NCBI RefSeq assembly: GCF_007362775.1 | Contig: NZ_CP041692.1 | Coordinates: 558,001-622,000, forward strand | Length of the DNA: 64,000 bases | Direction: 5' to 3' | DNA from: Microlunatus elymi | GTDB lineage: Bacteria; Actinomycetota; Actinomycetes; Propionibacteriales; Propionibacteriaceae | In this document: positions 42,667 to 51,382 of the stretch, one piece after another | Position numbering within the stretch: position 1 is the stretch's first letter | Layout: every line of letters starts with the position of its first letter | The notes under the pieces: model-generated | Told to the model about the DNA's origin: nothing | Databases searched by the model: none | What the model saw: only the letters and a program-made list of their open reading frames with translations | Position numbers and translations under genes: made by a program

Positions 42667-43626
42667 GTGTCCGACGCTTCCGACCAGCCCGTGCAAAACC
42701 CGACCCCGCGCTACGGCTACTTCGGTCCGGAAGGCACGTTCACCCATCAGGCTCTGCTGAGCGTTCCGCACGCCGACCGCGCCGAGCAGACCCCGTACCT
42801 CAGTGTGGCGGCCTGCCTGGACGCGGTCCGCGACGGCGAGGTCGACGCCGGGCTGGTCCCGATCGAGAACTCGGTCGAGGGCGGCGTCTCGGCGACCTTG
42901 GACAATCTGACCTACGGCCGGCCGCTGATGATCACCCGCGAGGTGTTGCTGCCGGTTCAGTTCACCCTGTTCGCCCGGCCGGGCACCCGGCTGGACGAGG
43001 TACGATGCGTGGTCACTCATCCGCACGCCGCGGCCCAGTGCCGGGACTGGCTGGCCGCCAACGTGCCGGCGGCGACGATCACCACCGAGGGTTCCACCGC
43101 CGCGGCGGCGGCCGCGGTCGCCGATCCCGAGTCCGGCTTCGACGCGGCCGTGTGCTCGCAGATCGCCGGTGAGTTGCACAAGCTGACGCCGCTGGCCACC
43201 GAGATCGCCGACAACACCAGTGCGGTGACCCGGTTCATCCTCCTTCGTCGGCCCGCCCCGGTCGGCCGACCGACCGGAGCGGACAAGACCAGCCTGGTGC
43301 TGTTCATGAAGATCGATCACTCCGGCGCCCTGCTGGAGCTGCTGGAGCAGTTCGCCAGCCGCGGCGTCAACCTGTGCCGGATCGAATCCCGGCCGACCAA
43401 GACCGCGCTCGGCAGCTACTGCTTCGCGATCGACGCCGAGGGCCACATCGACGACGAACGGCTGGCCGAGGCGATGATGGGACTGCATCGGGTGTCGGCG
43501 CAGGTGATCTTCCTCGGCAGCTACCCGCGCGCCGACGCCACTCAGCCCGACATCCTCGCCGGCACGACCAACTCCGACTACACCGCCGCCCGGGACTGGC
43601 TGAACCACCTCCGCAATCCGGGTTGA
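42667..43626 (+). CDS. pheA: Prephenate dehydratase
   Basis: PheA converts prephenate to phenylpyruvate in phenylalanine synthesis. The catalytic domain starts RYGYFGPEGTFTHQALL, with GLVPIENSVEGGVSATLD, CSQIAGELHKL and the TRF motif in SAVTRFILL. The ACT regulatory domain follows: HSGALLELLEQFASRGVNLCRIESRPTK, with the ESRP Phe-binding motif. 319 residues, normal for a stand-alone enzyme. GTG start. Downstream lies the TGATCA iteron-like array. Confidence 0.93.
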   Translation: MSDASDQPVQNPTPRYGYFGPEGTFTHQALLSVPHADRAEQTPYLSVAACLDAVRDGEVDAGLVPIENSVEGGVSATLDNLTYGRPLMITREVLLPVQFTLFARPGTRLDEVRCVVTHPHAAAQCRDWLAANVPAATITTEGSTAAAAAAVADPESGFDAAVCSQIAGELHKLTPLATEIADNTSAVTRFILLRRPAPVGRPTGADKTSLVLFMKIDHSGALLELLEQFASRGVNLCRIESRPTKTALGSYCFAIDAEGHIDDERLAEAMMGLHRVSAQVIFLGSYPRADATQPDILAGTTNSDYTAARDWLNHLRNPG

Positions 43627-43635
43627 CCTCTCCGC

Positions 43636-43689
43636 GATCAACTATTCCTTGATCAACTGCGTCTTGATCAAGCACAGCTCCTTGATCAA
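43636..43689. repeat. TTGATCAAC tandem array between pheA and the siderophore-binding gene
   Basis: GATCAA begins at 43636, 43651, 43666 and 43684, i.e. at steps of 15, 15 and 18 bp; three of the four are TTGATCAA palindromes. The last copy supplies the stop codon of the minus-strand gene. It fills the whole gap between two convergent genes; no terminator hairpin is seen otherwise. Confidence 0.75.
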
Positions 43690-44690
43690 CTTCGTACGGC
43701 GGCCAGCTTCGGGACCAGCCGGCTCACCGCGTACGGGACGCTGAGCACGGTGTTGTAGGCCATCGCGGCACCCGCGTAGGGGCGTTCGTAGTAAGGGATT
43801 TCCAGGGCGCGGCGTTCGAGGACAACGTCCAGGTTCTGGAAGATCTTGTTCCGATCGAGCCAGCTGCGGCTCTCGGCGTCGGCCAGCAGCAGAAGTCGAT
43901 CAAGTTCGAGCAGATCGGCCCGTTCCGCCGAGATCTCGGCGCCGAACTTGTCGCCGATGATCTTGTCCAGCTGGGTCGGTGCGGCGAAACCGAGGTCGGC
44001 CAGGAAGCGTCCGCGCGGATCCGTACTGGAGAAGGTGTAGAAGCTCTTCTGGCTGGGGTCGACGACCGCTGCGGTCTTTCCGGTGAACTCGGGATGTTCC
44101 TTGCGGATTTCGGCGAATCGAGCGTCGATCTCGGCAAGACTGCGATCGGCCGCGTCGGTCTTGCCCAGGACGCGTCCGGCCGTCCTGAACATCGCCGCAC
44201 GATCGGTTGTGTACGGAGCACTGGCCGCGTCCCGCGCCACCGTCGGCGCGATCGCGCTGAGCTTTGCGTACTCGTCGTCCGTGATCTCCGCATAGAGGCC
44301 GGCGATCACGTCCGGTCGCAGACTCGCGATGTGTTCGAAGTTGAGCTCGGACCCGCCGACGTAGGTCGGCGTGGAACCGTTCCAGGCATCGCGTACCCAC
44401 GGCCAGGTGTGGTCGATCTTCTCCCCGAACCAGGGCCGGACGCCGACCGGCCGGAGCCCGAGCGCCAGGAACAACTCGTGGTCGGTGTAGCCGACCGTGA
44501 CCACCCGCTTCGGCGCGGCCGCGATCGTCGTCTGCCCCAGCGCATGGTCGATCGTCACCGGAAACCCATTGCCCCCGTCCGCACCGTCCGCTGACGCCGA
44601 TCCCCCGCCAGCAGGCGACGCCTCGCACCCGATCAGCGCCGGCCCCGCCAACACTCCACCCATGACCGCCAACGCCCGCCGCCGAGACAT
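43686..44690 (-). CDS. Iron-siderophore ABC transporter substrate-binding lipoprotein
   Basis: FepB/FecB-type binding protein (class III solute-binding fold). A signal with SRRRALAVMGGVLAGPALIGC ends in a lipobox Cys. The FecB domain follows: PKRVVTVGYTDHELFLALGLRPVGVRPW, NFEHIASLRPDVIAGLY and LDRLLLLADAES. It should bring ferric siderophore to an FecCD-type permease, which is not in this window. ATG 44690 is chosen because an iron box covers the more upstream GTG 44711, suggesting that transcription starts close to it. An orphan receptor gene of this type is common. Confidence 0.88.
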   Translation of the reverse strand: MSRRRALAVMGGVLAGPALIGCEASPAGGGSASADGADGGNGFPVTIDHALGQTTIAAAPKRVVTVGYTDHELFLALGLRPVGVRPWFGEKIDHTWPWVRDAWNGSTPTYVGGSELNFEHIASLRPDVIAGLYAEITDDEYAKLSAIAPTVARDAASAPYTTDRAAMFRTAGRVLGKTDAADRSLAEIDARFAEIRKEHPEFTGKTAAVVDPSQKSFYTFSSTDPRGRFLADLGFAAPTQLDKIIGDKFGAEISAERADLLELDRLLLLADAESRSWLDRNKIFQNLDVVLERRALEIPYYERPYAGAAMAYNTVLSVPYAVSRLVPKLAAVRS

Positions 44691-44696
44691 TTCCAG

Positions 44697-44715
44697 TTTG
44701 GTTAGGCTCACCTAA
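44697..44715 (-). promoter_or_regulatory. IdeR/DtxR-type iron box of the siderophore-binding gene
   Basis: TTTGGTTAGGCTCACCTAA agrees with TTAGGTTAGGCTAACCTAA at 17 of 19 positions by my alignment, a stronger match than at efeU. It lies directly upstream of ATG 44690. Confidence 0.85.
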
Positions 44716-44782
44716 CGAACGCTATCAGCAGTGTGCCGCGACTGAGTAGGCGTTCGACTTTCCGCGTCACCGAACTCAACTC

Positions 44783-44900
44783 CGGTTGGGAAACGGGCGT
44801 CCGGGATTGTCGTGGACCGAACTCAACTCCGGTTGGGAAGCGGACACCCGCGTCACCACCATCACCGACCGGGAATCCAACACTGGCTGGAAAACGAACC
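44783..44900. repeat. Family D array 2
   Basis: GGTTGGGAAACGGGC at 44783, GGTTGGGAAGCGGAC at 44831 and GGCTGGAAAACGAAC at 44885, preceded in two units by CGAACTCAACTCC. Spacing 48 and 54 bp. The 44716-44985 gap holds nothing else recognisable. Confidence 0.65.
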
Positions 44901-44985
44901 CAGCCGACGCTTGCGATGCTCGCCGGCACCGTCAGCTCCCGAGCAGCGCGGCGGCACGCAGCGTCATCACATCAGACCGGCGTGA

Positions 44986-46590
44986 TCATTTCGGCGTACG
45001 AATCACCAGTGCGCCGGGGAGGACCTCGGCGAGCATCGAGTGGCACTCGCCGGCCGGATCGCCGTCGAGTTCGAAATGATCACCTTCGACCACGTCGATC
45101 TTGATCTTGCTGCCGGTGATCCGGTCCAACTCCTTGAGATCACGGTCCCGCCGCGTCAGGACGTGAGTGATCAACTTCACCCAGTCGGTGGGCCGGCGGG
45201 GTGAAGCGATCAGCAGATCGAGCAGCCCGTCGTCGGGCTTGGCATCGGGGATCAGGGGGATGTTGGCCTGCAGGAATCCGACGTTGCCGAGCACCAGCAC
45301 GTGGGCGCGCCGGCGGATCGGTTCCCGATCGTCGACGGTGATGGTGGCGTGCAACGCGGGATGGTTGGCGTTGCGAGCGGCCGACACGAAGTAGGCGGCC
45401 GAACCGACCGCCCGCTTGAGATCCGGGTTGGTGTCCTGCAGGATCACCGCGTCGATGCCGATGCCTGCCATCACCGCGAAATGATCAACGCGGTCGTCGT
45501 CGATGGTCACCTGGACGATATCGATCGGCCGATCCTTGCCGGTCAACGCGACGTCGATCGCAGCCCGACTGTCCAACGGGATGCCGAGATTCTTGGCCAG
45601 CAGGTTTCCGGTGCCGGCCGGGATCACACCGAGCGGGATGCCGGTGCCCTCGATCTCGGCCGCGACCACCCGAACGGTGCCGTCGCCGCCGGCCGCGATG
45701 ACCAGATCGGCACCGCTGTCGATGGCCCGTCGCGTCATCTCCCGGCCGGGGTCGTCGACCCGGGTCTCCAGCCACATCGCCTCGGCCCAGCCGTGGGTCC
45801 GCAATTCGTAGTCGACGGTACGCCGGAAGCCGACCCAGTCGACCACCCTGGCCGGGTTGTAGACCACCGCGCATTGCTTCCTCGCTGTCGGCGACTGCCC
45901 GGTCGCCGGTGGCGGAGTGTGCGCAGCCCGGCGGGCCCGGGGCCGCGGTACCGGTGTTGCCGGCAGCACCTCGGCACCGGCGAGCAGCAGCGACAGTGCC
46001 GCGGCAGCAGCTCCGTACAACAGTCCGCCGATCAGATCGGACAGCCGGTGCGCGGCCAGCAGCCAACGGTCGACGCCGATCAAGATCACGATCATCGAGC
46101 CGATGACGATCCACTGCACCAGAGCCGCGCGGCGCCGGCGGGTGATGACCAGCACCGCGGCGACGGCGACGCCGCCGACCGTGGCCGCGGTCAGATGACC
46201 GCTCGGGTAGGCATATCCGTTGGTGGTGATCAGGTCGACCGCGTCGGCCGGCCGCGGGCGAGCGATCAAGGTCCGGATCAGCCAACTGCCGCCGTAGCCG
46301 AACAACACCATCAACAGCAGGGCCGCGGAAAGATTGCGCAGCCGGGTCCGGTAGGCCCAGATCGCGACCACCAGCAACGCCAGATAGATCACGATCGGCG
46401 CCGACACCATGGCCAGCGTGGCGGCGATCTGCCCGGCCGCCGACGCCATCGACACCGGGGCGCGAGCGACCGCGTCGTCCCAGCTCGACACCAGGTCGGT
46501 GTTCAACGTCAGCACGGTCCAGCCGGCGAACGCCACAGCGAGCCCGCCGACGACGATGATCGCGGCGGCCGTCGGCGGTTTGCGGGCCAT
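44986..46590 (-). CDS. PAP2 phosphatase-diacylglycerol/lipid kinase fusion
   Basis: Two lipid enzymes are joined in 534 residues. Residues 1-215 form a six-helix PAP2-type phosphatase with [22 protein letters not shown] and [11 protein letters not shown] (the three catalytic blocks). After a Pro/Arg/Ala-rich linker, residues about 235-534 form a DAGK/LCB5-type lipid kinase: [26 protein letters not shown] (nucleotide motif GGDGT), [20 protein letters not shown] and a C-terminal beta domain with [22 protein letters not shown]. The fusion could interconvert phosphatidate and diacylglycerol-type lipids, with the two sites on opposite membrane faces. Similar fusions are known in Actinobacteria. 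Confidence 0.88.
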   Translation of the reverse strand: MARKPPTAAAIIVVGGLAVAFAGWTVLTLNTDLVSSWDDAVARAPVSMASAAGQIAATLAMVSAPIVIYLALLVVAIWAYRTRLRNLSAALLLMVLFGYGGSWLIRTLIARPRPADAVDLITTNGYAYPSGHLTAATVGGVAVAAVLVITRRRRAALVQWIVIGSMIVILIGVDRWLLAAHRLSDLIGGLLYGAAAAALSLLLAGAEVLPATPVPRPRARRAAHTPPPATGQSPTARKQCAVVYNPARVVDWVGFRRTVDYELRTHGWAEAMWLETRVDDPGREMTRRAIDSGADLVIAAGGDGTVRVVAAEIEGTGIPLGVIPAGTGNLLAKNLGIPLDSRAAIDVALTGKDRPIDIVQVTIDDDRVDHFAVMAGIGIDAVILQDTNPDLKRAVGSAAYFVSAARNANHPALHATITVDDREPIRRRAHVLVLGNVGFLQANIPLIPDAKPDDGLLDLLIASPRRPTDWVKLITHVLTRRDRDLKELDRITGSKIKIDVVEGDHFELDGDPAGECHSMLAEVLPGALVIRTPK

Positions 46591-46646
46591 GGTGCCGAAG
46601 AATATGCGATAGGGGCCTTCGGCGACCGCCCACTAATGTGGGTGTC

Positions 46647-47978
46647 GTGATTGACGCCCGCTTGCTTCGTACCGACCCTGACCGCATCCGCCGCTCCCAG
46701 CGCAGGCGGGGCGAATCGGCTGAATTGGTGGACAAGCTGATCGGTGTCGACGAGTCGCGGCGGCAGGCGATCGCCACCTTCGAATCCGCCCGGGCGGAGC
46801 AGAAGGAGCTGGGCAAGCAGATCCCGAAGACCCAGGGCGAGCAGAAGCAGGCGCTGCTGGCCAAGACCAAGCAGTTGGCCGAACAGGTGAAGGCTGCCGA
46901 CGCCGCCGCGAAGGAGGCCGAGAGCACCTTCTCCGAGCTGCTGAAGGGCGTCGGCAACATCGTTTTCGACGACGTACCCGAGGGCGGCGAGGACGACTAC
47001 GTGATCCGCGAAACCCACGGCACACCACGGGATTTCGAGGCCGAGGGCATCACCGTACGTGATCATCTTGATCTTGGTGAGGCGTTGGGCGCAATCGACG
47101 TGCAGCGCGGCGCGAAGGTGTCGGGGGCTCGGTTCTACTACCTGACCGGGGTGGGTGCCGAGCTCGAACTGGCCTTGATCAACTTGGCCATGAGCACTGC
47201 TCTGAGCAACGGATTCACCGCGATCATCCCGCCCGCGTTGGTGAAACCGCCGGCGATGGAGGGCACCGGGTTCCTCGGCCAAGCCGCCGACGACGTCTAC
47301 CGGTTGGAGGCCGACGACCTGTATCTGGTCGGCACCGCCGAGGTGCCGCTGGCCGCCTACCACAGTGACGAGATCCTGGATGCGGCGAAGCTGCCGCTGC
47401 GGTACGTCGGCTACAGCCCGAGCTATCGGCGCGAGGCGGGCTCGTACGGTAAGGACACCCGGGGCATCTTCCGAGTGCACTGGTTCGACAAGGTCGAGAT
47501 GTTCAGCTACTGCGCGCCCGAGGACGCCGAGGCCGAGCACCTGCGCCTGCTGGAGTGGGAGAAGGAGTTCATCAACAAGCTCGAACTCCCGTTCCAGGTG
47601 CTCGAGCTGGCCGGTGGTGATCTTGGTCTGAGCGCCGCCCGCAAGTACGACTGCTACACCTGGTTCCCAAGCCAGCAACGATTCCGGGAGATCACGTCGA
47701 CCTCGAACTGCACCCAGTTCCAGGCCCGCCGGCTCAACATCCGGGCTCGGTTCGAGGACGGTACGGCGCCGGTCGCCACCCTGAACGGCACGCTGGTGGC
47801 GGTGCCGCGGGTGATCATCGCTCTGCTGGAGAACCATCAACAGGCCGACGGCAGCATCTACGTACCGGAGGCGCTGCGACCGTTCCTGGGCGGCCGTGAA
47901 CGACTGACCGCTCCGGCAGCCGGGGCCACTCCGCCGGCTGATGCGGATTCGCACCGGGCGGCGGACGCAGCTCGATGA
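46647..47978 (+). CDS. serS: Seryl-tRNA synthetase
   Basis: Class II aminoacyl-tRNA synthetase charging tRNASer. The N-terminal coiled-coil arm (about residues 28-100, [21 protein letters not shown] and on) binds the long variable arm of tRNASer. The catalytic core has motif 1 ([19 protein letters not shown]), motif 2 ([31 protein letters not shown]) and motif 3 ([18 protein letters not shown]). 443 residues. GTG 46647 gives the canonical [15 protein letters not shown] start. Two tRNASer genes lie in this window. The next gene overlaps its stop by four bases. Confidence 0.95.
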   Translation: MIDARLLRTDPDRIRRSQRRRGESAELVDKLIGVDESRRQAIATFESARAEQKELGKQIPKTQGEQKQALLAKTKQLAEQVKAADAAAKEAESTFSELLKGVGNIVFDDVPEGGEDDYVIRETHGTPRDFEAEGITVRDHLDLGEALGAIDVQRGAKVSGARFYYLTGVGAELELALINLAMSTALSNGFTAIIPPALVKPPAMEGTGFLGQAADDVYRLEADDLYLVGTAEVPLAAYHSDEILDAAKLPLRYVGYSPSYRREAGSYGKDTRGIFRVHWFDKVEMFSYCAPEDAEAEHLRLLEWEKEFINKLELPFQVLELAGGDLGLSAARKYDCYTWFPSQQRFREITSTSNCTQFQARRLNIRARFEDGTAPVATLNGTLVAVPRVIIALLENHQQADGSIYVPEALRPFLGGRERLTAPAAGATPPADADSHRAADAAR

Positions 47979-48790
47979 GTGCCCAGGCAGCGGCGGCCGG
48001 GAGATCGACCTGGTCGCCGAAATTGGTGGCCCTGGATGTCGACGGCACGGTCGTGGACGAGGAAGGCAAGTTGCCCGATCCCGTACGCGAGGTAGTCGGA
48101 CGGCTGGTCGAGGACGGCGTCCAGGTGGTGCTGGCGACCGGCCGTGCCTGGCACGGTACCGAACCGATCTTCAACGAATTGCAGCTGCCGGCCGGCCCGG
48201 CGGTGTGTTCGAACGGTGCGGTGATCGTGAGCTATCCACCGGTCGAGGTGCTCCGTACGGTGACGTTCGACGCCGGCGAGGTGGTGCACCGGGTGTTGGA
48301 GCAGAACCCGAACACGCTGGTGGCGGTGGAGGAGATCGGTCGCGGCTATCGGGTCAGCGATCGCTTTCCCGACGGCGATCTGACCGGTGAGTTGATCATC
48401 ACCGATGTCGACGAGATGATCGCCGAGCCGGTGACACGGGTGGTGCTGCGGGATCCGAACAGCACCGACCAGGATTTCATCCGGCTGGCCGAACATCTCG
48501 GACTGCGCGGCTGCAGCTACTTCATCGGCTGGAGCGCCTGGCTGGACATCGTCCCGGAAGGTGTCAACAAGGCCAGCGCACTGGCCGACGTCGCCGCCCG
48601 ACTCGGCATTGATCGCGCCGACGTGCTCGCCCTGGGTGACGGCCGCAACGATGTCGAGATGCTGCAATGGGCCGGCCGCGGTGTCGCGCTCGGTCAGGCG
48701 CCCGACGAGGTGAAGGCCATCGCCGACGCCGTCACGGGCACCTTCGACGCCGGCGGCACTGTCGACGAACTGACCCGCTGGCTCCGCTAG
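47975..48790 (+). CDS. HAD-superfamily phosphatase (Cof type)
   Basis: Cof-type HAD phosphatases hydrolyse sugar phosphates and related metabolites. Motif I is [17 protein letters not shown] (nucleophile Asp), motif II Thr in [10 protein letters not shown], motif III Lys in [17 protein letters not shown], and motif [16 protein letters not shown]. The type IIB cap lies between. 271 residues. ATG overlaps the serS stop (ATGA), so it is co-translated with serS, an arrangement frequent in Actinobacteria but without a known functional reason. Confidence 0.92.
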   Translation: MSAQAAAAGRSTWSPKLVALDVDGTVVDEEGKLPDPVREVVGRLVEDGVQVVLATGRAWHGTEPIFNELQLPAGPAVCSNGAVIVSYPPVEVLRTVTFDAGEVVHRVLEQNPNTLVAVEEIGRGYRVSDRFPDGDLTGELIITDVDEMIAEPVTRVVLRDPNSTDQDFIRLAEHLGLRGCSYFIGWSAWLDIVPEGVNKASALADVAARLGIDRADVLALGDGRNDVEMLQWAGRGVALGQAPDEVKAIADAVTGTFDAGGTVDELTRWLR

Positions 48791-48870
48791 CTCACTGCGG
48801 CCATGACGGTGCCGCCCGGTTTCCTGCGCCGGCCGCGGACTGCGACCGGGGGACTCCCGGATCAAGCCGA

Positions 48871-48968
48871 CATGTCCGAGGTTGCCGCAGGTTGTCCGAG
48901 GTTGAACTTCGATTCGTGCCTTGTGAGAGCGCATTAGCTCGGACAAGTCAATGGAAGCTCGGACAAGA
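48871..48968. repeat. Family C phased repeat, copy 2
   Basis: TGTCCGAGGTT at 48873 and 48893 (20 bp apart) faces GCTCGGACAAG at 48937 and 48957 (20 bp apart). It lies 105 bases upstream of the DUF559 nuclease gene. Confidence 0.82.
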
Positions 48969-49073
48969 AGCTCAGAGACCGTCCTGCCGAACTTTTCGAC
49001 GCGCTTGAGCACGAAACCGGCGCCTGTGGACAACTGCGGCCGATGGTCGGGGTGGTTGTACGAAGCTTGTCCA

Positions 49074-50063
49074 GTGTCCGAGCTGCCTCGATTCCGCGCC
49101 GAGTTGCCGATGACTCAATCGCCTCGTGCGCTGGGCGTGCTGGCCGCTCAGGGAGTCGGCCCGCGCTCGCTGGCCGGGAGGAATTGGTCCCGCAGCAGCA
49201 GGGGCTTTTACCGTCCTGCGTCGGACGGACCGACACTGCCGACGCAGCGGATCCTCGACGTCCTGCCGCTGCTCGGCTCGACGGGCGTCATCGGCGGTTG
49301 GGCGGCTGCGTTCGTGGCCGGGGCGGACTGGCTCGACGGCATCAACCCGTACACCGGAGGACACTTCCCGATCGACATCATCAGCCCTGCACTGAAACGA
49401 CGCAGCAGCGCAAGGACTCGTTACCGCAAAGGGCAGCTGGCAGAAGATGACGTGGTGGCACCGGACGACGTCGCACCGATCACCGCACCGTTGCGGACAA
49501 CCTTCGACTGCGGGCGCTGGGCGCCGAGTCTGGAGGAATCGGTGGTGGTCCTGGACGTGATGATCCAGCAACTCAGGGTGGTCAGGTCCGAATTGACGAC
49601 CTACGCCTCGGAGCACCACAGTCTCCACGGTGCTGCACAGGTGCTCGAGGCCGCGCGCTGGGCCGTCCCGGGAATCAAGAGTCCGTGGGAGACGCGGTTG
49701 CGGATGTGTTACTGCCAGCAGGCGGGTCTGCCTGCGCCATTGGTCAACCAGCCGATCTTTGACCTGGACGGCCAGTTCCTCGGTGAACCGGACCTCTTCG
49801 ATCCTGAGGCGGGCTTGGCGACCGAGTTCGACGGCGAATATCACCGGGAGCGGCATCAACATCGCGCGGACAATCTGCGCGAGGAACGTTTGGAGGAGGC
49901 GAATGTGACGGTGCAGCGGATCGATTCGCTCGATCTGATCCGGGACCGTACGCCGCTGGTCGAGCGGATCCGCCGCGGCTACCAGCGAGGGACGCGACGC
50001 AACCGCCGCCTGGACTCCTGGTCACTCGACCAGCCCGAGTGGTGGCGCCGGCGCAACGAGTGA
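49074..50063 (+). CDS. DUF559-type nuclease-like protein
   Basis: The C-terminal 110 residues have the restriction-endonuclease-like fold seen in DUF559/Vsr-like proteins: SPWETRLRMCYCQQAGLPAP (first Glu), FLGEPDLFDPEAGLATEFDGEYHRE (Asp and ExD-type metal residues) and NLREERLEEANVTVQRIDSLDL. The N-terminal 200 residues resemble the AbiEi-like part common in these actinobacterial proteins (PRALGVLAAQGVGPRSLAG, GFYRPASDGPTLPTQRILDVLPLL). GTG 49074 gives 329 residues; ATG 49110 is an alternative. Family-C repeats lie on both sides (48871-48968 and 50153-50288), an unexplained association. Activity and target are unknown. Confidence 0.75.
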   Translation: MSELPRFRAELPMTQSPRALGVLAAQGVGPRSLAGRNWSRSSRGFYRPASDGPTLPTQRILDVLPLLGSTGVIGGWAAAFVAGADWLDGINPYTGGHFPIDIISPALKRRSSARTRYRKGQLAEDDVVAPDDVAPITAPLRTTFDCGRWAPSLEESVVVLDVMIQQLRVVRSELTTYASEHHSLHGAAQVLEAARWAVPGIKSPWETRLRMCYCQQAGLPAPLVNQPIFDLDGQFLGEPDLFDPEAGLATEFDGEYHRERHQHRADNLREERLEEANVTVQRIDSLDLIRDRTPLVERIRRGYQRGTRRNRRLDSWSLDQPEWWRRRNE

Positions 50064-50152
50064 GGCACGTCGGGAGACACGGATACCGAGAGATGGCTGA
50101 GGGGGGCATGGAGGACACGGGTCGAGGCGCTTCGCCTCCGGACGCCGAATTC

Positions 50153-50288
50153 TCTCCGAGCTTCCGGCGCCTTGTCCGAGCTTCGGTCGATTGCTCCGAG
50201 CGTAGATGGCGCGAAGGGTGGAATCAGCGCACGGAAACTCGGCGAAGTGGGCGCGAGCTCGGACAAGTCGGCGGAAGCTCGGACAACC
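50153..50288. repeat. Family C phased repeat, copy 3 (most regular)
   Basis: TCCGAG starts at 50155, 50175 and 50195; the inverted CTCGG starts at 50238, 50258 and 50278. Both triplets have an exact 20-bp period. The best words are TTGTCCGAGCTTC and GAAGCTCGGACAA. It lies between the nuclease gene and the convergent WhiB-like gene. Confidence 0.88.
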
Positions 50289-50307
50289 GGCCGATCGGGC
50301 ATGGCTC

Positions 50308-50342
50308 GGCCCTCCCGCGGAGTGAATCAGCGCGGGAGGGCC
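50308..50342. terminator. Hairpin terminator of the WhiB-like gene
   Basis: GGCCCTCCCGCG and CGCGGGAGGGCC form a perfect 12-bp stem with an 11-base loop, 23 bases downstream of the whiB-like stop (minus strand) and between convergent genes. It may serve both directions. Confidence 0.75.
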
Positions 50343-50365
50343 GGGTGCTCTGAGCGCGTGAACTA

Positions 50366-50947
50366 TTACGCGGCGCGGCGGAGCTGACGACGGACCGGGC
50401 CGGCGATCTCGGCAGCGGCGGCCAGCACCTGGGTCAGCGTGGGCTTGGCCCGATCAATCGCGGTGAGGCGGGTCGGGCCCTCCTGGGCGGCGCGTTCGCG
50501 GCGCAGGTGCCGCTTCACCGTGGACAGCGAGCAGCCCAACCGCTGAGCGATCGAATCCAGCGTCTCGTCCGGATTGGCCCGCCGAAGTCGTACCACCTCT
50601 TCGTGGTCGACGGGCCGGTTCCGGGCGGTGGCGCCGGCGAACGTGTCGAAGTCCTCGGGCTCGACGGTGATGCCGAGCCGGCGACGGATCTGGGTCCGCT
50701 GGCGTTGGGTGGTGCCGGCGACGTAGCCGGCGACATCGTGCTGGACGACGGCGTCGTACAGACAGGTCTGTTGGAACGGGCAGCCGGCGCAGATCTCCGC
50801 GGCACGGTCGGTCAGGTTGGCGTAGCGGTGGCGAAGTGCGGCCGGCGCGCTGCTGGTCGGCGGCTCCTCCATCAGGCGATCCTGGAACAGCGCTGCGTTG
50901 CGTACGCAACCGGTGGCGTTCTTGCTGCGATCGTCCATGGTGCTCAT
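50366..50947 (-). CDS. WhiB-like [4Fe-4S] regulator with C-terminal helix-turn-helix
   Basis: Four cysteines, Cys14, Cys53, Cys56 and Cys62, have the Wbl spacing (C...CxxCx5C, in ICAGCPFQQTC). They are followed by a weak version of the G-I/V-W-G-G turn (GYVAGT) and a basic stretch RQRTQIRRR. Unlike the usual 80-130-residue WhiB proteins, this one has 193 residues. Its second half carries a helix-turn-helix, EEVVRLRRANPDETLDSIAQRLGCSLSTVKRHLRRE (in two blocks). A redox- or NO-sensitive DNA-binding regulator is inferred. ATG 50947 follows GAGGGG; a possible ECF promoter lies upstream. Confidence 0.82.
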   Translation of the reverse strand: MSTMDDRSKNATGCVRNAALFQDRLMEEPPTSSAPAALRHRYANLTDRAAEICAGCPFQQTCLYDAVVQHDVAGYVAGTTQRQRTQIRRRLGITVEPEDFDTFAGATARNRPVDHEEVVRLRRANPDETLDSIAQRLGCSLSTVKRHLRRERAAQEGPTRLTAIDRAKPTLTQVLAAAAEIAGPVRRQLRRAA

Positions 50948-50992
50948 CACGTTTCCCCTCGTGTCTCGTGCGTCAGCGATCTGACGGGCCTG

Positions 50993-51020
50993 AGACGTAG
51001 GGGCTTCGCGGTTGGGTTCC
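50993..51020 (-). promoter_or_regulatory. Possible ECF-sigma promoter of the whiB-like gene
   Basis: On the minus strand GGAAC (51020-51016) and CGTC (50996-50993) are 19 bases apart, close to the SigE-type pattern GGAAC-N18/19-CGTT. Stress-sigma control of Wbl genes is known. Not proven here. Confidence 0.35.
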
Positions 51021-51358
51021 CTCGATTTTCACTGAATTCGAGAGTCGTTCCGCGAACCCCAATGTCTGCGACTGCCGGCGACCCTGCGGTCAGCTGACGG
51101 ATGTCGCCGGCCCCGACACCGGCTGATCCGCCCCTTGCCCCGATTGGACTGACCCGATGAGGCCTGTCTTGACCCGACGAGGGGTTCTACTGACTTGTTG
51201 GACCACCTGCGCCCTCGGTTTGGACGCAGGAACAGTCAAGCCGACGGGCGGCAGCGAGGGATCAGCCCGAGGAACGATTCGGGTCATTCCGCGGAATGAA
51301 TGCAGCCGTACGAGGGCGTCCGCCCTGAGGGCCAATTCCGTGCGGAAACTCCCATTGC

Positions 51359-51382
51359 GCCCGGACGTGGAAATGTCCGGGC
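51359..51382 (-). terminator. Hairpin terminator after bpa
   Basis: GCCCGGAC-N8-GTCCGGGC is an 8-bp perfect stem located 17 bases beyond the bpa stop on the minus strand. Confidence 0.6.

Noticed and set aside
50153-50288. CRISPR array
   Set aside because: The repeating unit is only 6-13 bp, filler is 7-14 bp, and the second half is inverted. No cas genes.
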